From: Frigoribacterium sp. Leaf263
GTDB lineage: Bacteria > Actinomycetota > Actinomycetes > Actinomycetales > Microbacteriaceae
NCBI RefSeq assembly: GCF_001422285.1
Contig: NZ_LMMO01000003.1
Span: 883,135-947,134, forward strand
DNA length: 64,000 nucleotides
Direction: 5' to 3'
The notes beneath the pieces were generated by a model. It saw only the letters and a list, made by a program, of their open reading frames with translations, was not told where the DNA came from and searched no databases. The translations under genes were made by a program, and so were the position numbers. Of this stretch, positions 43,960-53,145 are shown in pieces. Position 1 is the first letter of the stretch, and every line of letters begins with the position of its first letter.

Positions 43960-45378
43960 TCATCGACCCGCCGCGTCGAGCCGGGCGAGCAGGATCGCCT
44001 CGCTGAGGATCGCCTTCTGCAAGACGCCGAGGTGCTGCGACTCGTTCGGGCTGTGGGCCCTGGTGTCGGGGTCCTCGACGCCCGTGACCAGGATCTCGGC
44101 CTCCGGGAACGTCTTGACGAGGTCGGCGATGAACGGGATCGAGCCGCCGATCCCGATCTGGACGGGGCTCTCGCCCCAGCCCTCGCTCATCGCGACGGTC
44201 ACATCGGCGATGGCCGGCCCCGTCGTGTCGACGAGGAAGGGGTCGCCGGTGTCGACGTCGTCGATGCTCACGTGCGCACCGAAGGGCGGGTCGGTCAGGA
44301 GGTGCGCTCGGAGCGCCTCGAAGGCCTCGGCGGCCGGCTGCCCGGGGGCGATGCGCGCGCTGATGCGCACCGACACCTCCGGCGACAGCGTGTTGGACGC
44401 GTTGGCGACGCTCGGCGCGTCGATCCCGGTGACGGTGATCGAGGGCTGCGACCACACCCTGCTCAGCAGGGGGCCGCGGCCGATCGTACGGACGCCCTCG
44501 AGCAGGCCGGACTCCTCGCGGAGGGTCTCTTCGCTCTGGTCCGGGTGCTCCGCCTCCCGGCTGCGGAGGCCGGCGACGGCGACGCCGCCCTCGTCGTCGT
44601 GAAGCGTCGCGAGGAGTCGCACCATGGCCATCATGGCGTCCGGCACGACGCCGCCGAGCATGCCCGAGTGCGATGCGTGGGCCAGGGTCCGCACCGTGAG
44701 GCGGAACGTGACGTTCCCGCGGAGTGCGACGGTGATGGCGGGCACCGTCGTGCTCCAGTTGTCGGAGTCGGCGACGACGATGACGTCCGCGGCGAGCTCG
44801 GTGCGGTGCTGCTCGAGGAAGTCGGCGAACGAGCGCGAGCCGAACTCCTCCTCGCCTTCGATGAACAGCGAGACCCCGACGCCCAGGTCGTCGCCGATCA
44901 CGTCGCGGACCGCGCGAAGGGCCGCGATGTGGGTCATGACACCGGCCTTGTCGTCCGACGCGCCACGACCGTAGAGGCGGTCCCCTCTCAGGGTGGGCTC
45001 GAAGGGCGGGGTGTCCCAGTGCGCGTCGTCGCCCTGCGGTTGCACGTCATGGTGCGCGTAGAGCAGGACGGTCTTCTTCCCGTCGCGCGCCTCCCGACGG
45101 GCCAGCACAGCGGGCTGACCCATCGCACCGCTCGACCCGATGGGCGCCCTGCTGACCGTGACCTGGTCGAAGAGACCCGTCTCGCGCACGAGACGAGCGA
45201 CGGCCTCGGCGCTCTCGGCGACGTGCACCGGGTCGAACGCGTCCCACGAGACGGACGGGATGCGCACGAGCGACGAGAGATCGGCGATCGTCGACGGGAG
45301 GCCGCCGTGCACGGCCTCCGCGAGTTCGCTGACAGTACGAGGATCGGTCGGGTGGACGGGATGCTGCGAGACGGTCAT
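43960..45378 (-). CDS. M20-family dipeptidase
   Basis: This 472-residue zinc dipeptidase has a fold like carnosinase and PepV. Motifs in order: LLYAHHDVQPQG (metal His and catalytic Asp), GRGASDDKAG (bridging Asp), IEGEEEFGS (catalytic Glu and metal Glu), VVVADSDNW (metal Asp) and a C-terminal HSPNESQH (metal His). It is cytosolic and probably acts on peptides. The ATG is 7 nt downstream of TAAGAT with no strong ribosome site, so leaderless translation is likely. It is divergent from the DUF3043 gene and shares a compact promoter with it. Confidence 0.92.
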   Translation of the reverse strand: MTVSQHPVHPTDPRTVSELAEAVHGGLPSTIADLSSLVRIPSVSWDAFDPVHVAESAEAVARLVRETGLFDQVTVSRAPIGSSGAMGQPAVLARREARDGKKTVLLYAHHDVQPQGDDAHWDTPPFEPTLRGDRLYGRGASDDKAGVMTHIAALRAVRDVIGDDLGVGVSLFIEGEEEFGSRSFADFLEQHRTELAADVIVVADSDNWSTTVPAITVALRGNVTFRLTVRTLAHASHSGMLGGVVPDAMMAMVRLLATLHDDEGGVAVAGLRSREAEHPDQSEETLREESGLLEGVRTIGRGPLLSRVWSQPSITVTGIDAPSVANASNTLSPEVSVRISARIAPGQPAAEAFEALRAHLLTDPPFGAHVSIDDVDTGDPFLVDTTGPAIADVTVAMSEGWGESPVQIGIGGSIPFIADLVKTFPEAEILVTGVEDPDTRAHSPNESQHLGVLQKAILSEAILLARLDAAGR

Positions 45379-45383
45379 GGAGG

Positions 45384-45391
45384 TAATCTTA
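45384..45391. promoter_or_regulatory. Shared -10 core TAATCTTA for two divergent genes
   Basis: The plus strand reads TAATCT, suitable for the DUF3043 gene, and the minus strand reads TAAGAT, 7 nt from the dipeptidase ATG. Two RNA polymerases could not start at once on such overlapping elements. Confidence 0.45.
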
Positions 45392-45418
45392 GGAACTCGT
45401 TCAACCCCGAGGATTCCC

Positions 45419-45997
45419 GTGGCCAAGGCAGAAGAGAAGACCGACTCGTCGACGCAGGTCGTCGACACCGAATCGACGACGATCGGCAAGGGCCGTCCGA
45501 CCCCGACGCGTCGGGAGCGTGAGGAGGCCAACCGCCGCCCGCTCGTCGCCACCGGCAAGGAGGCGCAGAAGGCGCAGCGCGCCCGCCTCGCCGAGGTCCG
45601 CGAGCGTCAGCGCGTCGGCATGGCCAACGGCGAGGAGAAGTTCCTGCCGGAGCGCGACAAGGGCCCCCAGCGCCGGTTCATCCGCGACTACATCGACGCC
45701 CGATACAGCGTCGGCGAGGCGATGATCCCGATCATGGTGCTCGTCATCGTGATGAGCATCGTCCAGATCGCGGCCGTGCAGATGATCACCCTGTTCGTCC
45801 TGTGGGGCTTCTTCCTCGTGGCGATCGTCGACTGCCTCGTCGTCGGGCGCATCGTCACCGCGAAGCTCGCCGAGAAGTACGGCGCAGGCAACGTGCAGCG
45901 GGGCAACAAGTGGTATGCGGCCATGCGTGCGATGCAGATGAAGCCCATGCGCATGCCGAAGCCCCAGATCAAGCGCGGGCAGTACCCCACCGCCTGA
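45419..45997 (+). CDS. DUF3043-like membrane protein
   Basis: This 192-residue protein is of unknown function. Its polar, basic N-terminal half (residues 20-105) has REREEANRRPLVATGKEA and a coiled-coil-like AQRARLAEVRERQR. Two close hydrophobic helices follow at about residues 107-125 and 127-146, then a basic amphipathic tail (KWYAAMRAMQMKPMRMPKP). It looks like an actinobacterial DUF3043 family member, with both ends probably in the cytoplasm. The GTG start follows CGAGGA by 5 nt. It is divergent from the dipeptidase gene and convergent with pyrD, with a hairpin between. Confidence 0.8.
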   Translation: MAKAEEKTDSSTQVVDTESTTIGKGRPTPTRREREEANRRPLVATGKEAQKAQRARLAEVRERQRVGMANGEEKFLPERDKGPQRRFIRDYIDARYSVGEAMIPIMVLVIVMSIVQIAAVQMITLFVLWGFFLVAIVDCLVVGRIVTAKLAEKYGAGNVQRGNKWYAAMRAMQMKPMRMPKPQIKRGQYPTA

Positions 45998-46013
45998 CCT
46001 GGCAGAGACCACC

Positions 46014-46053
46014 ACGGCGCCGGTCCCCTCCGTCAGGAGGCGACCGGCGCCGT
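46014..46053. terminator. Bidirectional terminator between DUF3043 gene and pyrD
   Basis: ACGGCGCCGGTC pairs with GACCGGCGCCGT, and an inner CCTCC/GGAGG pair closes a GTCA loop. It lies 16 nt after the plus-strand stop and 21 nt from the pyrD stop. Confidence 0.85.
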
Positions 46054-46074
46054 TCTGTCACCCCCGTCGACGGG

Positions 46075-47118
46075 TCACGGGCGCTTGCGCAGCCGTCGCA
46101 GTCCTCGATTGATCTGTCGTGCCCACAGCGGTCCGCGGTAGAGGAACGCCGTGTACCCCTGGACGAGCGTCGCCCCGGCACGCAGGCGCTCGTCGACGTC
46201 CGCTGCGGTCGTCACTCCCCCGACGGACACGATGCAGGTGCCCGGCGGCACGGCCGCGACGAGCAGGCGGAGCACCTCGAGGGACCTCGCCGCGAGAGGA
46301 GCGCCGGACAGCCCCCCGGCGCCCGCCGCCTCGACGGCGACCGAGTCGGTCGAGAGCCCGTCGCGCGACAGGGTCGTGTTGGTGGCGATGACGCCGGCCA
46401 GGCCCAGCTCGCCGACGAGCTCTCCGATCCGACGGATGCCGTCGTCGTCGAGATCCGGAGCGATCTTGACGAGCACCGGTGTCGATCCGGCGGCCCGGGC
46501 CACCTCCGTCAGCAGCGGTCCCAGTCGATCGAGCTCCTGGAGCCCTCGGAGTCCGGGGGTGTTCGGCGAGCTGACGTTGACCGCCAGGTAGTCGGCGAGC
46601 GGAGCGAGGAGGCGCGTGCTGACCAGGTAGTCGTCGACGGCGTCATCGACGTCGACCACACGGCTCTTGCCGATGTTGACGCCGATGACCGGACGGCGGG
46701 AGGCGCTGCGTGCCGAGGCGAGCTCCGTTGCGGCCTGCTGCGCGCCTCCGTTGTTGAAGCCCATGCGGTTGACGACCGCCAGGTCGGGCACGAGCCGGAA
46801 CAGGCGGGGCCGCTCGTTGCCCGGCTGCGGACGCGCGGTGATGGTGCCGACCTCGACGTGACCGAACCCCAGGGCTCCGAGCCCGGCGATCCCCCGAGCG
46901 TCTTTGTCGAAGCCCGCCGCCACGCCGAACGGGGAGTCGAAGCGGAGTCCGAGGGCGGTGACCGCGAGAGAGGGGTGCGGGGCCGTCAGCCGACGCACGA
47001 GCGGCGCCAGGCCGAGCCTCGGCACGGCCCGGATGACCCGGAAGGCGAGGTGGTGGGCGTCTTCGGGATCCATCTTCGACAGGACGAGGTCGAACAGGAC
47101 GCGGTAGGGGGTCGTCAT
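46075..47118 (-). CDS. pyrD: Dihydroorotate dehydrogenase, quinone-dependent (class 2)
   Basis: PyrD oxidises dihydroorotate to orotate and gives the electrons to the quinone pool. The 347-residue FMN TIM-barrel protein begins with the short helical membrane-associated part typical of class 2 (residues 1-40), then [40 protein letters not shown] with the catalytic Ser, and [11 protein letters not shown]. The C-terminal [17 protein letters not shown] and VGGV-type phosphate site complete it. The ATG overlaps the nrdR stop by 4 nt (ATGA), so it is coupled to nrdR. Confidence 0.95.
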   Translation of the reverse strand: MTTPYRVLFDLVLSKMDPEDAHHLAFRVIRAVPRLGLAPLVRRLTAPHPSLAVTALGLRFDSPFGVAAGFDKDARGIAGLGALGFGHVEVGTITARPQPGNERPRLFRLVPDLAVVNRMGFNNGGAQQAATELASARSASRRPVIGVNIGKSRVVDVDDAVDDYLVSTRLLAPLADYLAVNVSSPNTPGLRGLQELDRLGPLLTEVARAAGSTPVLVKIAPDLDDDGIRRIGELVGELGLAGVIATNTTLSRDGLSTDSVAVEAAGAGGLSGAPLAARSLEVLRLLVAAVPPGTCIVSVGGVTTAADVDERLRAGATLVQGYTAFLYRGPLWARQINRGLRRLRKRP

Positions 47119-47597
47119 TCGTCCACCGACCGGGAGGGGCGCGGATGATCGGCGTGCTCTTCGCGGAGGGTGGCGATGGAGGCCTCGAAGTCGTCGAGCG
47201 AGTCGAACGCCTGGTAGACGCTCGCGAAGCGGAGGAACGCCACCTCGTCGAGCTCGCGGAGCGGGGGCAGGATGGCCAGGCCGATGTCGTTCGCCTCGAT
47301 CTGGGACGTGCCGCTCGCGCGGACGGCCTCCTCGACCCGCTGGGCGAGGACGGCGAGATCGCCGTCGGTCACGGGGCGGCCCTGGCACGCCTTGCGCACG
47401 CCGGAGATGATCTTCTCTCTGCTGAACGGCTCGAGCACCCCGTTGCGCTTGACGACGTTGAGGCTGGCCGTCTCGGTGGTGCTGAAGCGACGGCCGCAGT
47501 TGGGGCACTGCCGTCGCCGGCGGATCGAGGTGCCGTCGTCGCTCGTGCGCGAGTCGACGACGCGGGAATCGGGGTGGCGGCAGAAAGGACAGAACAT
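47115..47597 (-). CDS. nrdR: Transcriptional repressor NrdR
   Basis: NrdR represses ribonucleotide reductase genes according to nucleotide levels. The 160-residue protein begins with a zinc ribbon ([15 protein letters not shown] and CPNCGRRF), followed by an ATP-cone domain from about residue 48, with [20 protein letters not shown], and [18 protein letters not shown] near residue 130. This is the full family length. A TACGCT box lies 9 nt before the ATG. I see no NrdR-type box near it and no nrd gene in the window, so its targets are elsewhere. It overlaps pyrD by 4 nt. Confidence 0.96.
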   Translation of the reverse strand: MFCPFCRHPDSRVVDSRTSDDGTSIRRRRQCPNCGRRFSTTETASLNVVKRNGVLEPFSREKIISGVRKACQGRPVTDGDLAVLAQRVEEAVRASGTSQIEANDIGLAILPPLRELDEVAFLRFASVYQAFDSLDDFEASIATLREEHADHPRPSRSVDE

Positions 47598-47606
47598 GGT
47601 GCCCTC

Positions 47607-47612
47607 AGCGTA
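47607..47612 (-). promoter_or_regulatory. -10 element TACGCT for nrdR-pyrD
   Basis: On the minus strand TACGCT lies 9 nt before the nrdR ATG; the leader would be nearly absent. Confidence 0.4.
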
Positions 47613-47643
47613 CTGGGGAGCGCGCCCCGCCCCCGTCGTGACC

Positions 47644-48954
47644 TCAGGGGCGCCGGATGCGCGCCGCGACCGCCTCGCCGTGCGCCGGAAGCAGCTCCGC
47701 CCGGGACAGCGCCACGAGACGGTCGGCGACCTCGGCGAGGGCGTCGTGGTCGTAGCGCACGATCTGCTGCGGTCGCAGGAACGTGTACGCCCCGAGACCC
47801 GACGAGAAGCGCGCCTGCCCGCCGGTCGGGAGCACGTGGTTCGACCCGGCGAGGTAGTCCCCCAGGCTGACCGGCGTGGTGCTCCCGACGAAGACGGCGC
47901 CGGCGCTCGTGATCGATCCGAGCACCGCCTCGTCGTCACGGGTCTGGATCTCGAGGTGCTCCGGGCCGTAGGCGTTGCTGAAGGCGACGGCCGCCTCCAT
48001 GTCGTCGACCAGGACGAGGGCGGACTGACGGCCGCCGAGGGCCGTCCGCACCCGCTCGGCGCTCATGGTCGACGGGACCAGACGCTCGAGCTCGGCTCGC
48101 ACGGACTCGACGAGGGCCGGCGAGTCCGTGACGAGGACGGCCGCCGCCTCCTCGTCGTGCTCCGCCTGGCTGATGAGGTCGACGGCCACGAGGACGGGAT
48201 CGGCGTCGCCGTCGGCGATGACCAGGATCTCCGTGGCGCCGGCGACGGCGTCGATGCCCACCTGGCCTCGGACGATCTGCTTGGCCGCGGCGACGAAGTT
48301 GTTGCCGGGGCCCGTGATGACCTGGACGGGTTCGAGGCCGATCTCGGGGACGCCGTAGGCCAGGGCGGCGATCGAGCCCGCGCCTCCCATGGCGTAGACC
48401 TCGTCGATGCCGAGGAGCCCGGCGGCGCCGAGGATCACGGGGTGCACTCCCCCGCCGAAGGAGCGCTGCGCGGGGCTGACGACCGCGATCGACCCGACGC
48501 CGGCCACCTGCGCCGGGACGACGTTCATGACGACGCTGGACGGATAGACGGCCTTGCCACCGGGGACGTAGACGCCCGCCCGGGTCACGGGCTGCCAGCG
48601 CTGCTCGATGACCGCGCCGTCGGCGGGGCGCGTCACGGTGTTCGCGGGGACCTGCGCGCGACTGCCCTCGGTGACTCGGGCTATGGACTCCTCGAGGGCT
48701 GCGCGCACGAGGGGGTCCAGACCTGCCACGGCCGCGGCGATCTCGTCGGCGGGGACGCGGAAGGTCTCGGTCCGGACTCCGTCGAAGCGCTCGGCCTGGT
48801 CGCGCAGAGCGGTCGCGCCCCTCTCGCGCACGTCGGCGACGAGTCCGGCTGCGGCGTCCGCCGCCGACGAGACGTCGGCTCGGGCGCGCGGCACGAGATC
48901 GAGGAGGTCGGCGTGGGTAGTGTGGGTTCCGCGGAGGTCTGTCGTCTGGATCAT
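47644..48954 (-). CDS. hisD: Histidinol dehydrogenase
   Basis: HisD performs the last two steps of histidine synthesis, oxidising L-histidinol to L-histidine with two NAD. The 436-residue enzyme has [17 protein letters not shown] near residue 130, [32 protein letters not shown] near 220, DSPALVESV, and [11 protein letters not shown] with [17 protein letters not shown] near the C terminus, where the zinc-binding His and Asp are expected. It is not in a his operon; it has its own TAGGCT -10 element and is divergent from the flavin reductase gene. nrdR begins 46 nt past its stop. Confidence 0.95.
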   Translation of the reverse strand: MIQTTDLRGTHTTHADLLDLVPRARADVSSAADAAAGLVADVRERGATALRDQAERFDGVRTETFRVPADEIAAAVAGLDPLVRAALEESIARVTEGSRAQVPANTVTRPADGAVIEQRWQPVTRAGVYVPGGKAVYPSSVVMNVVPAQVAGVGSIAVVSPAQRSFGGGVHPVILGAAGLLGIDEVYAMGGAGSIAALAYGVPEIGLEPVQVITGPGNNFVAAAKQIVRGQVGIDAVAGATEILVIADGDADPVLVAVDLISQAEHDEEAAAVLVTDSPALVESVRAELERLVPSTMSAERVRTALGGRQSALVLVDDMEAAVAFSNAYGPEHLEIQTRDDEAVLGSITSAGAVFVGSTTPVSLGDYLAGSNHVLPTGGQARFSSGLGAYTFLRPQQIVRYDHDALAEVADRLVALSRAELLPAHGEAVAARIRRP

Positions 48955-48963
48955 GGCCGGTTC

Positions 48964-48969
48964 AGCCTA
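48964..48969 (-). promoter_or_regulatory. -10 element TAGGCT for hisD
   Basis: On the minus strand TAGGCT is 9 nt before the hisD ATG with no ribosome site between. Confidence 0.45.
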
Positions 48970-49041
48970 GTCGTGCGCTCCTGCGTCGGGTCCGATCAGC
49001 ACGGGCGACGAGACCCGGAACCGAGGAGGAGCGGCCCTGTC

Positions 49042-49572
49042 ATGACGGAACCCCAGCAGCAGGATCCTCGGCCCGAGAGCGCAGCCGGCGACGACGTCGA
49101 GGCGTTCCGGGCCGCGTTCCGCCGTCACGCCGCGGGCGTGGCCATCGTCACGACACGGGGCCAGGACGGCTCCCCCGTCGGATTCACCGCCACGTCGCTG
49201 GCGTCCCTGGCCGCCGCCCCTCCGCTGGCGACCTTCAACATGGCTCGGACCGCGAGCTCCTGGCCCGCCATCGCCTCGGCCGAGGCGGTCATCGTCCACC
49301 TCCTCGGGCGCCGCGATCTCGACGCCGCGCGTCGGATGGCCGGCCCGGCCGACCGGCGTTTCACCGGACGGCACTGGACCGAGGGACCGCGGGGACTCCC
49401 CCTCCTGCGTGGCGCCACCGCCTGGTTCAGCGGCCGGATCGTCGAGCGGGTGCCCGTCGCCGGCAGTGCGGTCGTGGTGGTCCGGATCGACGGCGGGGGC
49501 GTCGGCGCGGAGGACGACGCCCTGCTGTATCACGACCGGACGTACCTGACGCCCGGTCCCCCGGCGGACTGA
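49042..49572 (+). CDS. Flavin reductase family protein
   Basis: This 176-residue protein has the FMN-binding split-barrel flavin reductase domain: AAFRRHAAGVAIVTTRG (residues 22-38), PVGFTATSLASLAAAPPLATF (family signature, in two parts) and a middle RRFTGRHWTEG. It probably reduces FMN or FAD for a partner monooxygenase or serves as a general flavin oxidoreductase; no partner gene is near. The ATG at 49042 has GAGGAGCGG upstream. It is divergent from hisD and tightly convergent with dnaE: the stops are 13 nt apart. Confidence 0.86.
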   Translation: MTEPQQQDPRPESAAGDDVEAFRAAFRRHAAGVAIVTTRGQDGSPVGFTATSLASLAAAPPLATFNMARTASSWPAIASAEAVIVHLLGRRDLDAARRMAGPADRRFTGRHWTEGPRGLPLLRGATAWFSGRIVERVPVAGSAVVVVRIDGGGVGAEDDALLYHDRTYLTPGPPAD

Positions 49573-49587
49573 CCGCGGACCGGCGTC
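49548..49587. terminator. Hairpin covering both stop codons of convergent genes
   Basis: GACGC and CGGTCC pair with GGACCG and GCGTC around a 17-nt loop, with a single bulged C. The stem reaches from the last codons of the flavin reductase gene into the dnaE stop, and so could end both transcripts in a space of only 13 nt. Confidence 0.6.
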
Positions 49588-52500
49588 AGACCAGGCAGCC
49601 GGGGCCCAGGAGGCTCTTGAGCTCCCCGAACAGATCGGCCGTGATGTCGACCGGCATGGGGATCTCGAAGGTCCGGGCGTTGTCGCCCTTGAGCAGACGC
49701 AGACGGACCTCCGTCCGGCCGGAATGACGGCCGAGCACGGCTGCCAGCTCGGTCACCGTGTCGGTCGTCGCGCGGTGCTCGGGCATCTGCAGCACGAGGG
49801 GGCCGTGGTTGACCCCGGCGCCGAGATCCGGGCTGAACATGCTGACGGCGTGGAGGTTCATCCCGTCGTCCCGGAGGCTGACCCTCCCCTTCAGCACGAT
49901 GATCGAGTCGCCGACGAGCGTCGGGCCGAACTCCTGATACGTCTTGCCGAGGAACATGGCCGTGATCTCGCCGCCGAAGTCCTCGACCGTGATGATCCCG
50001 TAGGGGTTGCCGCTGTTCCGAGCGACGCGATGCTGCACGCTCGTGATGAGCCCCGCGATGGTGACGGTCTCGCCGTCGATCGACGCGTCGCTCGCCAGGA
50101 GGTCCGTCACCGTCGTCTGAGCGTGCTTCGCGAGCGGGAGCTCGAGACCGGCCAGAGGATGGTCGGAGACGTAGAGGCCCAGCATGTCGCGCTCGAACGC
50201 GAGCTTGTCGCGCTTCGACCATTCGGGTCGCTCGGGCACCTGCTGCACGTCGGCCGGTTCGTCCCACAGGCTGTCGAAGTCGAAGCCCACCTGGCCGTTG
50301 GCCTCGGCCCGCTTCTCGCTGACCGCCGCCTCGACGGCGGATTCGTGCACCTCGACCAGCGCCCGCCTGGTCGAGCCGAGGGTGTCGAAGGCACCGGCCT
50401 TGACGAGCGACTCGACCGTGCGCTTGTTCGTGACCGGCAGCGGCACCTTGCGGAGGAAGTCGTGGAAGGTCGTGAAGGCGCCCTCCTTCTCGCGGGCGGC
50501 GATGATGTGGTCGACGACGTTGAACCCGACGTTGCGGACGGCGCCCATGCCGAAGCGGATGTCGTCGCCCACGGCGGCGAAGAAGCCGATGGACTCGTTG
50601 ACGTCGGGTGGCAGCACCTTGATGCCCATGCGCCGGCACTCGTTCAGATAGAGACCGAGCTTGTCGCGCGAGTCGCCGACGCTCGTCAGCAGGGCCGCCA
50701 TGTACTCGGCGGGGTAGTGCGCCTTGAGATACGCCGTCCAGTACGAGACGACGCCGTAGGCCGCGGAGTGCGCCTTGTTGAACGCGTAGTCGGAGAACGG
50801 CAGCAGGATGTCCCAGATCTTCTGCACCGCATCGGGCGAGTAGCCGTTGTCGGCCATCCCCTGAGAGAAGCCGGCGAACTGCTTGTCCAGTTCGGACTTC
50901 TTCTTCTTGCCCATGGCACGGCGGAGGATGTCGGCCTGGCCGAGCGAGAAGCCGGCGAGCTTCTGCGCGACGCTCATCACCTGCTCCTGGTAGATGATCA
51001 GGCCGTAGGTCCCTCCGAGGACCTCCGACAGGGGCTCCTCGAGCTCGGGGTGGATCGCCGTGATCTCCTGTTGGCCGTTCTTCCGCAGGGCGTAGTTCGT
51101 GTGCGAGTTGGCACCCATCGGGCCCGGTCGGTAGAGCGCGATGACGGCCGAGATGTCCTCGAAGTTGTCGGGCTTCATGAGACGCAGCAGCCCGCGCATG
51201 GGCCCGCCGTCCAGCTGGAAGACGCCGAGCGTATCGCCCGATGCCAGGAGCTCGTAGGCTCCGGCATCGTCGAGCTCGAGGTCTTCGAGGACCAGATCGA
51301 AGCCGCGGTTGGTCTTGATGTTGTCGAGCGCGTCGTTGATGATCGTGAGATTGCGCAGACCCAGGAAGTCCATCTTGATGAGGCCGAGCGACTCGCAGGC
51401 GGGGTAGTCGAACTGCGTGACGATCTGGCCGTCCTGCTCGCGCTTCATGATGGGGATGATGTCGAGCAACGGGTCGCTCGACATGATGACGCCCGCCGCG
51501 TGGACGCCCCACTGCCTCTTGAGGCCCTCGAGACCGAGGGCCGTGTCGAACACCGTCCGCGCCTCCGGGTCGGATTCGACCACCGCTCGGATGTCGCCGG
51601 CCTCTTTGTAGCGGTCGTGCTGCTTGTCGAAGATGCCCGTCAGGGGGATGTCCTTGCCCATGATGGCCGGGGGCATGGCCTTCGTCAGCTTCTCGCCCAT
51701 GCCGAACGGGAAGCCGAGCACCCGTGAGCTGTCTTTCAGGGCCTGCTTCGCCTTGATCGTGCCGTATGTGACGATCTGGGCGACCCGCTCGTCGCCGTAC
51801 TTCTCGGTGACGTACTGGATGACCTCGCCACGACGGCGATCGTCGAAGTCGACGTCGAAGTCGGGCATCGAGACGCGGTCGGGGTTGAGGAACCGCTCGA
51901 AGATGAGTCCGTGACGGAGAGGGTCGAGATCGGTGATCCCCATGGCGTACGCGGCCATCGAACCGGCGCCCGAGCCGCGGCCCGGGCCCACCCTGATGCC
52001 GTTCTCCTTCGACCAGTTGATGAAGTCGGCCACGACGAGGAAGTACCCGGGGAAGCCCATGCCGGCGATGACGCCGATCTCGTACTCGGCCTGCTTGCGG
52101 ACGTCGTCGGGGATCCCGGTCGGGTACCGGTGGACGAGGCCCTTCTCGACCTCCTTGATGAACCAGGTCTCTTCCGTCTCGCCCTCGGGCACGGGATACC
52201 GCGGCATGTAGTTGGCGGACGTGTTGAACTGCACGTCGCATCGCTCGGCGATCAGGAGCGTGTTGTCGCAGGCCTCGGGGTGGTCGCGGAACAGATGCCG
52301 CATCTGCTGCGCGGTCTTGAGGTAGAACTCGTCGGCGTCGAACTTGAACCTGTTCGGGTCGTTCAGCGTCGAACCCGACTGCACGCAGAGCAGCGCGGCA
52401 TGGCTCGTGGCGTCGTGCTCGTGCGTGTAGTGCAGATCGTTGGTGGCCACCAGGGGCAGGTCGAGGTCCTTGGCGAGCCGGAGCAGGTCTCCCATGATGC

Positions 52501-53101
52501 GGCGCTCGATGCCGAGGCCGTGATCCATGATCTCGGCGAAGTAGTTCTCGCGACCGAAGATGTCGCGGAAGTCGGAGGCCGCCTTCACCGCCTCGTCGTA
52601 CTGCCCGAGACGGAGCCTCGTCTGGACCTCGCCGCTCGGGCAGCCCGTCGTCGCGATCAGACCGTCGCTGTACTGCGAGAGCAGCTCGCGGTCCATCCGG
52701 GGCTTGAAGTAGTAGCCCTCGAGCGAGGCTCGGGACGACAGCCGGAAGAGGTTGTGCATGCCGCCGGTGTTCGCGGCGAGGAGCGTCATGTGCGTGTACG
52801 CGCCGGCACCCGACACGTCGTCGCGTCCGCCGTCGCCCCAGCGCACCCGCGTCTTGTCACCGCGGTGCGTGCCCGGGGTGATGTAGGCCTCGGTGCCGAT
52901 GATCGGCTTGATGCCCGCCTCGGTCGCCGACTTCCAGAAGTCGAAGGCCCCGAAGACGTTGCCGTGGTCGGTCACCGCGACGGCCGGCATTCCCTGCTTC
53001 GCCGCCTCGGTGACGAGCGGGGTGACCCGTGCCGCCCCGTCGAGCATCGAGTACTCGCTGTGGACGTGCAGGTGGACGAATGAGTCGTTACTCGAGGCCA
53101 A
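49586..53101 (-). CDS. dnaE: DNA polymerase III alpha subunit
   Basis: DnaE1 is the replicative polymerase. The 1171-residue protein has an N-terminal PHP domain (FVHLHVHSEYSMLDGAA, His-x-His metal motif at residues 8-30), a C-family polymerase core with GRGSGAGSMAAYAMG and the catalytic PDFDVDF near residue 420, the helix-hairpin-helix region with KAHSAAYGVVSYWTAYLKAHYPAEY, and an OB domain (VTIAGLITSVQHRVARNSG) near 1000. The C-terminal part ends in LGPGCLV. The start is TTG at 53101, preceded by GGGGAG; relatives begin in the same place. A TAGGCT box about 50 nt upstream is the likely -10. Confidence 0.96.
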   Translation of the reverse strand: MASSNDSFVHLHVHSEYSMLDGAARVTPLVTEAAKQGMPAVAVTDHGNVFGAFDFWKSATEAGIKPIIGTEAYITPGTHRGDKTRVRWGDGGRDDVSGAGAYTHMTLLAANTGGMHNLFRLSSRASLEGYYFKPRMDRELLSQYSDGLIATTGCPSGEVQTRLRLGQYDEAVKAASDFRDIFGRENYFAEIMDHGLGIERRIMGDLLRLAKDLDLPLVATNDLHYTHEHDATSHAALLCVQSGSTLNDPNRFKFDADEFYLKTAQQMRHLFRDHPEACDNTLLIAERCDVQFNTSANYMPRYPVPEGETEETWFIKEVEKGLVHRYPTGIPDDVRKQAEYEIGVIAGMGFPGYFLVVADFINWSKENGIRVGPGRGSGAGSMAAYAMGITDLDPLRHGLIFERFLNPDRVSMPDFDVDFDDRRRGEVIQYVTEKYGDERVAQIVTYGTIKAKQALKDSSRVLGFPFGMGEKLTKAMPPAIMGKDIPLTGIFDKQHDRYKEAGDIRAVVESDPEARTVFDTALGLEGLKRQWGVHAAGVIMSSDPLLDIIPIMKREQDGQIVTQFDYPACESLGLIKMDFLGLRNLTIINDALDNIKTNRGFDLVLEDLELDDAGAYELLASGDTLGVFQLDGGPMRGLLRLMKPDNFEDISAVIALYRPGPMGANSHTNYALRKNGQQEITAIHPELEEPLSEVLGGTYGLIIYQEQVMSVAQKLAGFSLGQADILRRAMGKKKKSELDKQFAGFSQGMADNGYSPDAVQKIWDILLPFSDYAFNKAHSAAYGVVSYWTAYLKAHYPAEYMAALLTSVGDSRDKLGLYLNECRRMGIKVLPPDVNESIGFFAAVGDDIRFGMGAVRNVGFNVVDHIIAAREKEGAFTTFHDFLRKVPLPVTNKRTVESLVKAGAFDTLGSTRRALVEVHESAVEAAVSEKRAEANGQVGFDFDSLWDEPADVQQVPERPEWSKRDKLAFERDMLGLYVSDHPLAGLELPLAKHAQTTVTDLLASDASIDGETVTIAGLITSVQHRVARNSGNPYGIITVEDFGGEITAMFLGKTYQEFGPTLVGDSIIVLKGRVSLRDDGMNLHAVSMFSPDLGAGVNHGPLVLQMPEHRATTDTVTELAAVLGRHSGRTEVRLRLLKGDNARTFEIPMPVDITADLFGELKSLLGPGCLV

Positions 53102-53145
53102 GGGGCTCCCCGTCTGCTGGTGGTTCCGACGACTGGAGGATCAGC

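Noticed and set aside
49724..51727. Long plus-strand open frame opposite dnaE
   Set aside because: It lies entirely within the polymerase gene on the other strand and has shadow-type composition, with no domain.
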